64,000 nucleotides of DNA from Bifidobacterium sp. ESL0800 (GTDB lineage Bacteria; Actinomycetota; Actinomycetes; Actinomycetales; Bifidobacteriaceae): the NCBI RefSeq assembly GCF_029395355.1, contig NZ_CP113913.1, positions 930,001 through 994,000 of the forward strand. The letters run 5' to 3'. A program made the position numbers and the translations under genes. Every line of letters begins with the position of its first letter. Within the stretch, counting starts at the first letter, position 1. Positions 47,402-57,110 of this stretch are shown here, in pieces. The notes beneath the pieces were generated by a model. It was not told where the DNA came from, ran no database searches, and saw only the letters and a list, made by a program, of their open reading frames with translations.

Positions 47402-50400
47402 ATTTCAATCCACACCCCGTGAAGGGGCGACCCGGAAAAGGACCGCGACGGCATCACCTACCGCAAATTTCAATCCACGCCCCCCGTGGAGGGGCGACCC
47501 GAACCGCTCAAAGACCCTGAGACTGGCGAGATTTCAATCCTCGCCCCCAGTAGGGGCGACCTCGGTCTGACCGCCACGCCCGCGTGGGCCGACATATTTC
47601 AATCCACGCCCCCGTGGAGGGGCGACGGCTGCAGGCCGCGACCATGCGCCTCCGGCCGGAATTTCAATCCACGCCCCCGTGGAGGGGCGACTCATTATTT
47701 GGGGTGATTTGACGTGATTTACGATATTTCAATCCACGCCCCCGTGGAGGGGCGACACTGTACCTGGCCACGCCGGTGTTCAGCGTGCAATTTCAATCCA
47801 CGCCCCCGTGGAGGGGCGACCTCGACGAGGCGAAGCTCTGCTACCAGCACGGCATTTCAATCCACGCCCCCGTGGAGGGGCGACGTTCTGACGTTCCATC
47901 TTGTAGGCGCACATCTGCTGATTTCAATCCACGCCCCCCCCGTGGAGGGGCGACATGCCACGCCTTTGTTGAGGTCGCGTGGGTTTAGTATTTCAATCCA
48001 CGCCCCCGTGGAGGGGCGACCGGAGGATTTCGACCTGTTTCCATGAGCCTGACACATTTCAATCCACGCCCCCGTGGAGGGGCGACGACGCTGACCGGAT
48101 ACCCTTTCTCGTTCGACGCATTTCAATCCACGCCCCCCGTGGAGGGGCGACTTCGTACCGTAGTCGTTACCGTAATCGACTTGCTATTTCAATCCACGCC
48201 CCCCGTGGAGGGGCGACCCGACCCAATAAGCCAGGTAAGCATCAAAGGAAGATTTCAATCCACGCCCCCGTGGAGGGGCGACAAGCGGGCGACTTCGGGT
48301 ACACCGGCGACGATTGATTTCAATCCACGCCCCCCGTGGAGGGGCGACCGAAGCGTTCGCCGAACGGCGTGTCCTGTACGTTATTTCAATCCACGCCCCC
48401 CGTGGAGGGGCGACTCGTGACCATCGTCGCGGCCTTGTGCCGCTTCCTATTTCAATCCACGCCCCCGTGGAGGGGCGACGATGGTGGCGATCATACGTGC
48501 TGGCATTTCGCGGATTTCAATCCACGCCCCCCGTGGAGGGGCGACCTTACCTGACGTTACTTGACCGAGCTTTTCTGGACATTTCAATCCACGCCCCCCG
48601 TGGAGGGGCGACAACTGTTCCATCTGATAGTAAACGACACTTACGCATTTCAATCCACGCCCCCCGTGGAGGGGCGACCCGTGCGATGGTTCGTCTGCGT
48701 GACGGTTCGATATTTCAATCCACGCCCCCCGTGGAGGGGCGACTTCAGAACTGTTGCAGTCCGACAATTCGATCCTATTTCAATCCACGCCCCCCGTGGA
48801 GGGGCGACTCAAGAACGCCATCCGCTGGAACATCAGCAAGCTCATTTCAATCCACGCCCCCCGTGGAGGGGCGACCATTACCAGTCGGCACACCATCGGT
48901 CGTCTGATATTTCAATCCACGCCCCCCGTGGAGGGGCGACACGATAACGTGTATCCGTATGTCAAGACCATCAGTATTTCAATCCACGCCCCCCGTGGAG
49001 GGGCGACTCCGGCCCACGTTCGCCTACCATGACCATTCCGATTTCAATCCACGCCCCCCCGTGGAGGGGCGACATTATAGCTTAGAACATGCCGAGATAG
49101 GCGCCGAAATTTCAATCCACGCCCCCCGTGGAGGGGCGACATGGTTTCGCTCCTTTAAAGGTCAGCGCTCTTTTATTTCAATCCACGCCCCCCGTGGAGG
49201 GGCGACGAGTCACTTCAAGCGATGTCCAAGGATTGATCGAATTTCAATCCACGCCCCCCCCGTGGAGGGGCGACAATCTCGGCACGGACGAAAGCAGGTA
49301 GAAATGGATTTCAATCCACGCCCCCCGTGGAGGGGCGACGCCCAACGGAAGAAGACGTGTCATCGGAGCGTTATTTCAATCCACGCCCCCCGTGGAGGGG
49401 CGACCACCGTCCTCATGGCTCGACAACGAGCAATGGCTTATTTCAATCCACGCCCCCCGTGGAGGGGCGACACCGCCGCCGACACCACCGGAAGGATTGT
49501 TTAAATATTTCAATCCACGCCCCCCGTGGAGGGGCGACCGCCTTGAGGGCCGTGTCCAGCATGGGCGTTTGAATTTCAATCCACGCCCCCCGTGGAGGGG
49601 CGACCTTGTGCAAGTACCCAGTGGTGTTGGTGGCGAAATTTCAATCCACGCCCCCCGTGGAGGGGCGACGTTATCAGCCAAACGGACTGATAGAACGGGA
49701 TAATTTCAATCCACGCCCCCCGTGGAGGGGCGACATGGACACAACCGAACTCGTAGAGGCCATGCGTATTTCAATCCACGCCCCCCGTGGAGGGGCGACG
49801 CGCCTTGAGGGCCGTGTCCAGCATGGGCGTTTGAATTTCAATCCACGCCCCCCGTGGAGGGGCGACTCTTGAGGTCGAGCGGGCGCGACTGCGCATCCAT
49901 ATTTCAATCCACGCCCCCCGTGGAGGGGCGACCCCCTGATTTATCATCGTTGTGAGCGAGGTGATATTTCAATCCACGCCCCCCGTGGAGGGGCGACCCC
50001 CTGATTTATCATCGTTGTGAGCGAGGTGATATTTCAATCCACGCCCCCCGTGGAGGGGCGACTGTCCACCATATCGGCAGGGAGGCTCACAAACTTATTT
50101 CAATCCACGCCCCCCGTGGAGGGGCGACCTGGAATCGGTGGAAGTATTTATGTGACTTAGCATTTCAATCCACGCCCCCGTGGAGGGGCGACTCGTGCAG
50201 TATTTGGATACTTTGCATGCTCGTGATTTCAATCCACGCCCCCCGTGGAGGGGCGACCGTTTGCCTATGCTCCGTGTCTGCGATGTTCGGTATTTCAATC
50301 CACGCCCCCCGTGGAGGGGCGACGTCTAAAAACGCGGCCAAGGCCGTGGGGCTGAGTCAATTTCAATCCACGCCCCCCGTGGAGGGGCGACAAACACCTC

Positions 50401-51186
50401 GCCGCCAACAAGTAAGGGAGAACCCATTTCAATCCACGCCCCCCGTGGAGGGGCGACGAGCCCGATCCGTCATTATGCCTACAGGGGCCAGATTTCAATC
50501 CACGCCCCCCGTGGAGGGGCGACCGGCTGCCCTCGCATTGCACCGCACTTGCAAACTATTTCAATCCACGCCCCCCGTGGAGGGGCGACCACAGTGCCGT
50601 TGACGTTCGTGATCTTATCATTCAGATTTCAATCCACGCCCCCCGTGGAGGGGCGACTCAGCTTCTCCGCGTCCAATGTTCTCTTCGGAGTATTTCAATC
50701 CACGCCCCCCGTGGAGGGGCGACGACAGACTTCCCTTGGCAATAACAGCAGTACCTTTATTTCAATCCACGCCCCCCGTGGAGGGGCGACCTCGGCTCGG
50801 GTTTCCTTGATCTGGTCAAGCCGATTTCAATCCACGCCCCCCGTGGAGGGGCGACCAGGGACGCGCTCACCGGTGTCGGCAATGGCATGATTTCAATCCA
50901 CGCCCCCCGTGGAGGGGCGACATTAAAGTTTTGCTTACGGCAAATGGTCTGAATCAATTTCAATCCACGCCCCCCGTGGAGGGGCGACAAGAATCCGCCC
51001 GTGACCGATTCAAACAAGGCTGATTTCAATCCACGCCCCCCGTGGAGGGGCGACCCGCAGGCCCCACGGGCGGGCGCACGGTGAGGGTATTTCAATCCAC
51101 GCCCCCCGTGGAGGGGCGACAACGCACGTTATCGGTATTGGATGATTTGTCCACATTTCAATCCACGCCCCCCGTGGAGGGGCGAC
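47402..51186 (-). CRISPR. Type I-C CRISPR array, 58 repeats and 57 spacers
   Basis: Hand count of 58 repeats. On the plus strand each unit begins ATTTCAATCCACG, continues with a C tract and ends GTGGAGGGGCGAC. In crRNA orientation (minus strand) the repeat starts GTCGCCCC and ends ATTGAAAT, the type I-C 3' handle. Spacers are 32-36 nt. Most repeats are 32 nt (six C); ten are 31 nt, one 33 nt and two 34 nt, all differences falling in the hairpin loop. Repeats 1 (47402) and 3 (47531) are degenerate, 30 nt long, at the distal end. The leader end is at 51186, next to cas2. Spacers at 49539 and 49800 share 34 bases; those at 49933 and 49998 are identical. Confidence 0.98.
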
Positions 51187-51190
51187 TGCA

Positions 51191-51215
51191 ATTTTGGAAT
51201 CAAAGATTCCAAAAT
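51191..51215. repeat. Leader-end perfect hairpin
   Basis: ATTTTGGAATC (51191-51201), loop AAA, GATTCCAAAAT (51205-51215): 11 bp, perfect, ending four bases from the first repeat. On the minus strand it would be the 5' end of the pre-crRNA if the promoter at 51225-51233 is used. Confidence 0.8.
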
Positions 51216-51224
51216 GCGAACATC

Positions 51225-51233
51225 AGTATAGCA
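51225..51233 (-). promoter_or_regulatory. Candidate array promoter, extended -10
   Basis: On the minus strand TGCTATACT matches an extended -10 (TGn plus TATACT). The predicted start near 51218 is about 30 bases from the first repeat. The -35 is weak. It is the best promoter signal found in the leader. Confidence 0.5.
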
Positions 51234-51368
51234 ATTACCATACCTTGACGTTCAGCACGGTCATCTGAAAAGCCTTGGACAGCAATTTCCTGTCCAAATC
51301 ACTCTTTAATTATCAGCCGACTACCAGAATCAACGTTCCAGAAAACGATAATCTGGAAATTCTTTCAT

Positions 51369-51418
51369 AAAAAAGGTGCGAACCTACGGTAAAATACTGA
51401 GCTCTTCACTCTCGCACC
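51369..51418 (-). terminator. Intrinsic terminator of the cas operon
   Basis: On the minus strand GGTGCGA pairs with TCGCACC (51412-51418 with 51375-51381) and six T residues follow (51369-51374). The loop is about 30 bases. It lies 76 bases after the cas2 stop, and would separate cas and array transcripts. Confidence 0.65.
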
Positions 51419-51493
51419 ACTCACACTACCTTATGTCGCAGCTTACAGTTTCAAAACCTCAAACTGCCGAAAATCGAAGCGACAGCAAAAGAC

Positions 51494-51784
51494 TCAGACC
51501 ATCATGATCCCATCCGACGGTAAATGCCTTTGTCGCCCGACCTGCTCGATCCGATTCGAATATTTCGCTCCCAGATTGTAAAATCTCAGGCTATCGCATT
51601 CGACATCAATAATCTTCACCAATTCATTCTTCAACACCAACAAGTCTGAGGGTGAGACCAGGCATTCAAAGACGCTGTTCTGCACACGCTGCCCGAATTT
51701 GACGCACGCCTTCGCAACAAGTCGCAGCCGTCTTCTGCCCTGCGGAGTCTCCGTATTCACATCGTAGGCAACAACCACCATCAT
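51494..51784 (-). CDS. cas2: Cas2, spacer integration protein
   Basis: 96 aa, ferredoxin-like fold typical of Cas2. The first strand MMVVVAYDVNTET contains the conserved aspartate; RRRLRLVAKACVKFG and VQNSVFECLV follow. With Cas1 it forms the integrase complex that inserts new spacers at the leader end. It is the last gene of the cas operon, 12 bases after cas1, and the leader begins at its stop codon. Confidence 0.97.
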   Translation of the reverse strand: MMVVVAYDVNTETPQGRRRLRLVAKACVKFGQRVQNSVFECLVSPSDLLVLKNELVKIIDVECDSLRFYNLGAKYSNRIEQVGRQRHLPSDGIMMV

Positions 51785-51796
51785 CGCGAAGTCATC

Positions 51797-52828
51797 TCAC
51801 TTCCACATCAACGGCGGGTAGGCATCCAGATCTCCCCGAAGCGTCCGTACGAGCAGCAGCGCTTGCACATACGGCACCAGTCCCCACGTCATTTTCTCGT
51901 TCAAAAAAGGATGTGTCAGTTCCTCCATCTTACGTTTCTGCCAAGCCGTAAGAACCACTTTGCGCCCTTTATCGTTCAGGAAGATTCCGCCATTTTCGCG
52001 TTCCTCGAAATCCGCAGGTTTGATCGCCCCGGTGTTCACCATGCTCAGCACGAACCGATCGGCTACCACCGGACGCAATTCCTCCATCAGATCCAGCGCC
52101 AGTGAAACCCTACCCGGCCGATCAACATGCATGAAACCGACATATGGGTCGAGCCCGACACCTTGCAACGCTGCGGTACAGTCACTAGTAAGCAACGTGT
52201 ACACAAATGAAAGCAATGCGTTCAAACGATCCAAAGGCGGTCTTCGGCTTCTGACCTCAAAGAAGAAATCGTCTTTATTGCGTAGTATCAAATCGTCAAA
52301 CGCAAAGAAATAATCCTTCGCGGCATTTCCTTCCAATCCTCGTAACTCATCGATACGGGAACATCCACCGATCTGGCCAAGTGCAGAGTGCAACGCCGCG
52401 CTCTGCCCGGCCAGCCGTTCCACATTCACCCTCATAGCATGGTCTCGTTTCGTCCGTTCGAGGACCCAACGGCAGTTGAACACCTTCCCAGCGATAAAGG
52501 ATTTCGCTATCGGCAGGCTACGCTTTTCATCATCCGCAATCCGAAACTGTTGCCGGCGCAACAGCACATTTCGGTTCTTCTCCCCGAGAATCGAACAATA
52601 GTACCTGCCACGCGGAGAGAAAAACGAGACCGCGACTCCAAACTCGGCGCATTTGCCCATCAACGCCGGCGAAGCACCTTTGTAGCTGAAACAGAGAATC
52701 TGTTCAATCGAACGCAATGGTATGGACGCCAGCCGCTCATCCTTGTTCTGCACGACCACATTGTCGTCCTTCAACGAAAGGTATGCATCTTCAGAGAGAA
52801 CAAATAACGTATTTAGCAATTGTCGCAT
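51797..52828 (-). CDS. cas1: Cas1 integrase
   Basis: 343 aa, the type I-C Cas1 form. Sequence begins RQLLNTLFVLSEDAYLSLKDDNV, whose opening strand pattern is the N-terminal beta domain. The active-site helix domain includes EGNAAKDYFFAFDDL (metal-binding Glu) and GFMHVDRPGRVSLALDLMEE (His and Asp/Glu ligands). With Cas2 it cuts the leader-repeat junction and joins protospacers. All three metal-ligand regions are intact, so adaptation may be active. It starts 14 bases after cas4. Confidence 0.97.
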   Translation of the reverse strand: MRQLLNTLFVLSEDAYLSLKDDNVVVQNKDERLASIPLRSIEQILCFSYKGASPALMGKCAEFGVAVSFFSPRGRYYCSILGEKNRNVLLRRQQFRIADDEKRSLPIAKSFIAGKVFNCRWVLERTKRDHAMRVNVERLAGQSAALHSALGQIGGCSRIDELRGLEGNAAKDYFFAFDDLILRNKDDFFFEVRSRRPPLDRLNALLSFVYTLLTSDCTAALQGVGLDPYVGFMHVDRPGRVSLALDLMEELRPVVADRFVLSMVNTGAIKPADFEERENGGIFLNDKGRKVVLTAWQKRKMEELTHPFLNEKMTWGLVPYVQALLLVRTLRGDLDAYPPLMWK

Positions 52829-52842
52829 GAACTATCTCGCCC

Positions 52843-53562
52843 TCACTTTCCACCAGCAGCATCGTCGCTTATGCATTGCTGAATATAGGCTTTTGCAGAC
52901 TGCTTTCGGCCCAATTCCGGCAGACAAAGATTCCGCAACGAACAGGCATTGCACGACTTAGTGCGCCTAGCCTTGGGAGTATACCCACGTTGGTACATCT
53001 CGTGCATCTGGCAGGTCAGATTCACCACCTGATCGCGCAATGCGTCGTCAAGCTCCACCACCTCACGCCGTTTCGTCTCACGGTAGAACAACGCGCCCTC
53101 GGCAATGTCGCAGGCCAGCATCTCCTCCAGACACATTGCCTCGGCACACAGCTGCAACCTGTCCTCGTCTTTCGTCTTAGCGTGGCCATGTTTATACTCG
53201 ACTGGATAGGGTTTCCACTTGCCTTCGCGGCCATGCAGTGCGACGCCGTCGTCATCCTTGTGGAATTCGACGACATCGCAGATTCCTGTTATACCGACCT
53301 TCCGAGAAAACACGCGTAGGCTTCGTAGGATAAGCAGATCACCACGAGTCTCGGAATTCCCATAATCGTCGACTCGCTGATGCTCAATCTGGCCTGCCGT
53401 AGTACGCTCGTTCTCCTGCCATAGTTGCTCAATATGGATCAACGCCCACTGACGCTTGCAGAAGGCATAATGCTGAATGCCCGAAAGGGCCAGCCAATCA
53501 TCCTCGGGATAATCGGTTGACCCGTTCAGCAACTCACGGTAGCTCATTATGCTCACGGTCAT
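52843..53562 (-). CDS. cas4: Cas4 nuclease
   Basis: 239 aa from ATG 53562 (GGTGG upstream); GTG 53598 and ATG 53547 are other starts. The RecB-type nuclease core has YPVEYKHG, with the conserved Glu and Lys of the PD-(D/E)xK site. The iron-sulphur cluster ligands are one early Cys (YAFCKRQW) and three C-terminal ones (SCNACSLRNLC). Cas4 trims protospacers and fixes PAM orientation before Cas1-Cas2 integration. It is separated by only a short gap from cas7 and cas1. Confidence 0.95.
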   Translation of the reverse strand: MTVSIMSYRELLNGSTDYPEDDWLALSGIQHYAFCKRQWALIHIEQLWQENERTTAGQIEHQRVDDYGNSETRGDLLILRSLRVFSRKVGITGICDVVEFHKDDDGVALHGREGKWKPYPVEYKHGHAKTKDEDRLQLCAEAMCLEEMLACDIAEGALFYRETKRREVVELDDALRDQVVNLTCQMHEMYQRGYTPKARRTKSCNACSLRNLCLPELGRKQSAKAYIQQCISDDAAGGK

Positions 53563-53607
53563 GATGCGACGCCACCTATAGCAGGAATCACTCGGCACAT
53601 GGCGTAA

Positions 53608-54465
53608 TCACTGCCCATCGAGAATTTCATACTTTAGTCCTGAAATCTCGTCTGTGTTCACCTCGACCTTGACCTTATCGTTATTCGTATCCACTTTCAC
53701 CGAACGATGCACCTTCGCCGAAGAGTATTGGCCAGCCTTGCAGTCATGGGTAAACCAGACGACCTTCAATACCTCCATCGAACCCGAGGGACGCGCCGAA
53801 CTCTCGTCATTGACGAACAAAGTCAATAATGTCTTCTTGATTATTTCAGCATCTTCCTGGGAGAATCCGGTCTTTTCAGCAAGCTGAGGGCTGATGCTGC
53901 CCTTGGTCACGTAAACAGCCTTGCCCGAAATGCGGTACTTAGTGCCCATCGTGTCACTGGACTTCTTGCCATCATCCGTCGTTTCGCTATTCACTGATTT
54001 CGTGATCTGCACGCTATCGATGGCAACCGGCTCAGTAGAGAAAGCGGATTGAATCGACACCGGTCCACGGACCCCGATCGACACCCCCTCTGCCCCGGTA
54101 TCCTTCTTTTTAAAGGCAAATACCTGGCCGAAAGCACGCACATCAAACCACTGCTGACAAACCTTATCGAAAACCACGTCTCTGTTCTTCTGATCCTCTT
54201 TCGGAAGACCCTTAAGGAAATTGCCCAGCCTCTCGGATAAAGATTTGGCGCCATCATCAGCACGTTCTTGCATGCGGACGAAGATATTCTCACCCTCGTC
54301 CTGTGCACGATTGCGCATCTTACGCTTGATGGCCACATCGGATATCTCGCCTAAACCATCAGCAGTGGTCCTTGGACGATTGCCGCCCAGTGGATCACCA
54401 TTGGGATTGGCGTTTTCGACCCCCAAGACGACTACAAAATCAATCTTATTCTGCAAACTTTGCAT
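53608..54465 (-). CDS. cas7: Cas7 (Csd2), Cascade backbone
   Basis: 285 aa. It opens LQNKIDFVVVLGVENANPNGDP, the RAMP/Cas7 N-terminus of the Csd2 group, and keeps the glycine-rich GVRGPVSIQSAF segment. About seven copies coat the crRNA spacer in the type I-C complex. A perfect AAGGAG lies just upstream of ATG 54465, the strongest ribosome binding site in the operon, which fits its high stoichiometry. A 45-base gap separates it from cas8c. Confidence 0.97.
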   Translation of the reverse strand: MQSLQNKIDFVVVLGVENANPNGDPLGGNRPRTTADGLGEISDVAIKRKMRNRAQDEGENIFVRMQERADDGAKSLSERLGNFLKGLPKEDQKNRDVVFDKVCQQWFDVRAFGQVFAFKKKDTGAEGVSIGVRGPVSIQSAFSTEPVAIDSVQITKSVNSETTDDGKKSSDTMGTKYRISGKAVYVTKGSISPQLAEKTGFSQEDAEIIKKTLLTLFVNDESSARPSGSMEVLKVVWFTHDCKAGQYSSAKVHRSVKVDTNNDKVKVEVNTDEISGLKYEILDGQ

Positions 54466-54510
54466 TATTACTCCTTAATTGCTGTTGTTATTGCGTTATT
54501 GCTTATTCCA

Positions 54511-56400
54511 TCACTCGGATTCATTCAGCGGTTTCTTCTGCAGCTTCCTACGCTCGTGCGAATATCCCAGCAGATACAACGGCTGCAATGGTCGGTTGTC
54601 TTCATATTCGCCATCCTTAAATAACGACATGACCTCGTCAATGTCATTCTGAAACCACTGACTACCCTTGAGCGACTTTATATAAGGAACAAGCTGATCC
54701 ATGATGTTGCCCCACGTCGTGTAAGGTCTGGCGACGAAATTCGTCATAAGTTTCACTGCAGTCGTGGGCCTATCCGCCTTCTGTTTCCACAGCACGCCGC
54801 CCTCCAGATGATCCGCGAGCGCCAACAGTCGCCCATAAAGATAGTCCCTATCCTGACGTTGCTCATCCAATTCCACAGTTATTTCCTTCCCACTTTGTAT
54901 ATAGATTTTCTTCCAGATACTGCACACGACTTCAACGTCGTATCTCCATTTATTCTCCTTGTCGTAGCTGGTTGGACGGATGACGTTATTGAACGCCGCC
55001 TGCGCGAATTCACGCGGTAATGCCGAATTGCTGAACATCGATTGGATCAGTTGCTTCTGCACCTTGGTCTTCAAACGTGTATATGATGCGCCACTTCTTT
55101 CACCTGATCCATATACACAGTTGACGATGTCGAGATAGGAAGGAGCACCAAAATATTCCACCGGTCTCACGTGCTCAGACTCGTTTGTTTTGGCTTCCTG
55201 CGATGCAGACTCAAAGCGAATCAACGGCCACGTGGAATCCTCATGCCATTTTGCGATGCACTCCAGATAGTCTTTCTCAAGAAACTCCTGGTAGAACGTG
55301 AGACTTAGCCGACCCGAAGTCGCCGCATCAAAAATCGCGATGACGACCATCCGCGAATGGTCCCGCAACGTATCCGGCGAGCCGAATCCTCTGACTATCT
55401 GTCCAAACTTTCTGGCGTAATCGCTTCCGGTGTCCAGCCGTAGCTGACTGATACGTTCGGAATCGGTCAGATGCTCTTCAGCCGACTGCTCGACCTCATA
55501 TGAGTTGCCAAATGGAAGTGTCACATCAGGCATACCGCCAACGGCCCAGATCGTTATCGCTTGCTTATCGGTCAATGTACCATTATTCCTAATCAGCCAC
55601 TTTAAAGCGGCATGAACTTTTTGAGACGTAACCGAATCAATCCTGCTTGCTTCATCCACAGAGACAAAACGTCCATAAAACACGAAATTATGTTTACCCG
55701 CATCATTGGTTGAAATCAGTTTCGCGTTACCAGCTGTCCCAACGATATTCTTGGGATAATTCCCAGCCTGCCTATGGAAGTCGCCACCCAAGGCATCTTT
55801 CCCATCAGCCATCGTATCGTCGCTCTGCCGAGCTATCCACAATTCCCAAAGCCGTTTGTCTTCCCAGACGTTCTTCTCATCATCCTCCGGGATTCGTACC
55901 GAAAAGCGCACTCCGACCTTTTCCTCACCCTTGGGAAGCTTGACGAATCCATCTTCCTGAGATTCGTAGATATGCCGATCACACGCATCCTCGACAACGC
56001 TATGGCGACTCAAGTACTCATAGATCGCGTTGAGTTTGGGGTTATCGCCCTTCCAACTACTCAGTTGGCTCATATACGACTCAAACGCCTTCGGCTCCAA
56101 GGTGCTATCCACATATTTCAGTTGATCGCATAACGGATGAGGCTTCGGATCCATCCCAGACCGTCCCATCGACGCCTCAGTGCAAGGAGCGATAATCGTG
56201 ACAACATCCTTGTCCCTGGTGATGCTGATGCAATTGCCCTGGGCATCAAGCGTGACGTGCAAATTCGTTGGAATCGTTGTATGGAACAAAGGCAGCAAGG
56301 TTTTTTTGATTTGTGGATTGCCCTCCTTGTCCAGTGGCGCAACACCGGTTTTGTCTTGAATGGATCCATAGGTTTGCAACAGATTCGACCAAAGACTCAT
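54511..56400 (-). CDS. cas8c: Cas8c (Csd1), Cascade large subunit
   Basis: 629 aa, the Csd1 family length. The N-terminus [21 protein letters not shown] and the middle [34 protein letters not shown] are typical. Cas8c recognises the PAM and contacts the target strands. In other I-C systems a small subunit Cas11c is translated from the 3' end of the same gene. Here an internal AAGGAG at 54955-54960 lies in frame-neutral position 27 bases before GTG 54927, which would give about 138 residues. The start overlaps cas5c by four bases. Confidence 0.96.
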   Translation of the reverse strand: MSLWSNLLQTYGSIQDKTGVAPLDKEGNPQIKKTLLPLFHTTIPTNLHVTLDAQGNCISITRDKDVVTIIAPCTEASMGRSGMDPKPHPLCDQLKYVDSTLEPKAFESYMSQLSSWKGDNPKLNAIYEYLSRHSVVEDACDRHIYESQEDGFVKLPKGEEKVGVRFSVRIPEDDEKNVWEDKRLWELWIARQSDDTMADGKDALGGDFHRQAGNYPKNIVGTAGNAKLISTNDAGKHNFVFYGRFVSVDEASRIDSVTSQKVHAALKWLIRNNGTLTDKQAITIWAVGGMPDVTLPFGNSYEVEQSAEEHLTDSERISQLRLDTGSDYARKFGQIVRGFGSPDTLRDHSRMVVIAIFDAATSGRLSLTFYQEFLEKDYLECIAKWHEDSTWPLIRFESASQEAKTNESEHVRPVEYFGAPSYLDIVNCVYGSGERSGASYTRLKTKVQKQLIQSMFSNSALPREFAQAAFNNVIRPTSYDKENKWRYDVEVVCSIWKKIYIQSGKEITVELDEQRQDRDYLYGRLLALADHLEGGVLWKQKADRPTTAVKLMTNFVARPYTTWGNIMDQLVPYIKSLKGSQWFQNDIDEVMSLFKDGEYEDNRPLQPLYLLGYSHERRKLQKKPLNESE

Positions 56401-57110
56401 GATGCCTGCCCCTCTGCTTCGGCAAGGTTCCGGCCAATTTCGAACTTCCGAATCGGCTGATTCCCTCGAATGATATGCGAGTCAAGATCCGAAGAATCCG
56501 GACGCGGAAATTCAATGACACCATCGCTCATCACCGGCCGCCAAAATTGCGCTGTGAAATCATGATCGGGATTTTCGTCTGGATAGATGAACGAATGGAA
56601 CATGTATCCCATATCCATCTGGCCATATCCATCGTAGAAGCTCTCACCAGAACCAAATTCACACGGTTCCACGTAACCTTGACATTCACGGGTGCCGAGA
56701 AAGATGTCGCGTCTACCTCCAAGTTTTACGGCTCTTTTGGCGATGTTATGATGCTTGTTCTCGTTGCGATCGGCCGCAAGATCCTCGCGCTGCTCATTCC
56801 ATTCAAAATGCGCAAGCACCTGATAGCGCACATTCTTCAGATAGGTGTAGTACGACAAGTCATTACCGCCTTTGTATTTGATGGGGCGGATACCTTTGCT
56901 CTCGGTCTGGATACGGTTCATGACGCGAACGGCATCTATTCTCCAAATCAGCGTCGGCTTCCAGTAGACGCTTTCGGTAATGCCTTTCAACGCCTGATAG
57001 GTAGGAACCTGATAGGAGAATTTTTCACCTCCCGTCCGTGTCGCGACCTCTGAGAACAAGGCATAGGGTCCAAATACCTCGAATTCTATGGAATTGCGAT
57101 ATCGCTTCAT
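56397..57110 (-). CDS. cas5c: Cas5c, crRNA-processing nuclease
   Basis: 237 aa RAMP protein. It begins [21 protein letters not shown] and continues [20 protein letters not shown], both typical for Cas5d/Cas5c. In type I-C, which has no Cas6, Cas5c cuts the repeat RNA at the base of its hairpin. ATG 57110 directly follows the cas3 stop (TGA then ATG); the end overlaps cas8c by four bases, so the three genes are translationally coupled. [21 protein letters not shown] is the region expected to hold the catalytic Tyr/Lys/His-type residues. Confidence 0.96.
   Translation of the reverse strand: MKRYRNSIEFEVFGPYALFSEVATRTGGEKFSYQVPTYQALKGITESVYWKPTLIWRIDAVRVMNRIQTESKGIRPIKYKGGNDLSYYTYLKNVRYQVLAHFEWNEQREDLAADRNENKHHNIAKRAVKLGGRRDIFLGTRECQGYVEPCEFGSGESFYDGYGQMDMGYMFHSFIYPDENPDHDFTAQFWRPVMSDGVIEFPRPDSSDLDSHIIRGNQPIRKFEIGRNLAEAEGQAS

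Larger units (their letters stand above)
51187..51493 (-). promoter_or_regulatory. CRISPR leader
   Basis: 307 AT-rich bases between cas2 and the first repeat. From cas2 towards the array it contains the cas operon terminator (51369-51418), a perfect 8-bp inverted repeat TTGGACAG/CTGTCCAA (51275-51282, 51290-51297), an extended -10 promoter candidate (51225-51233) and a perfect hairpin touching the array (51191-51215). Confidence 0.8.

Noticed and set aside
47486-51248. Several open frames coding for repeated STPPVEGR- or SIHAPRGGAT-type proteins
   Set aside because: They are translations of the CRISPR repeats in different frames, not genes; frame changes arise from the variable repeat and spacer lengths.
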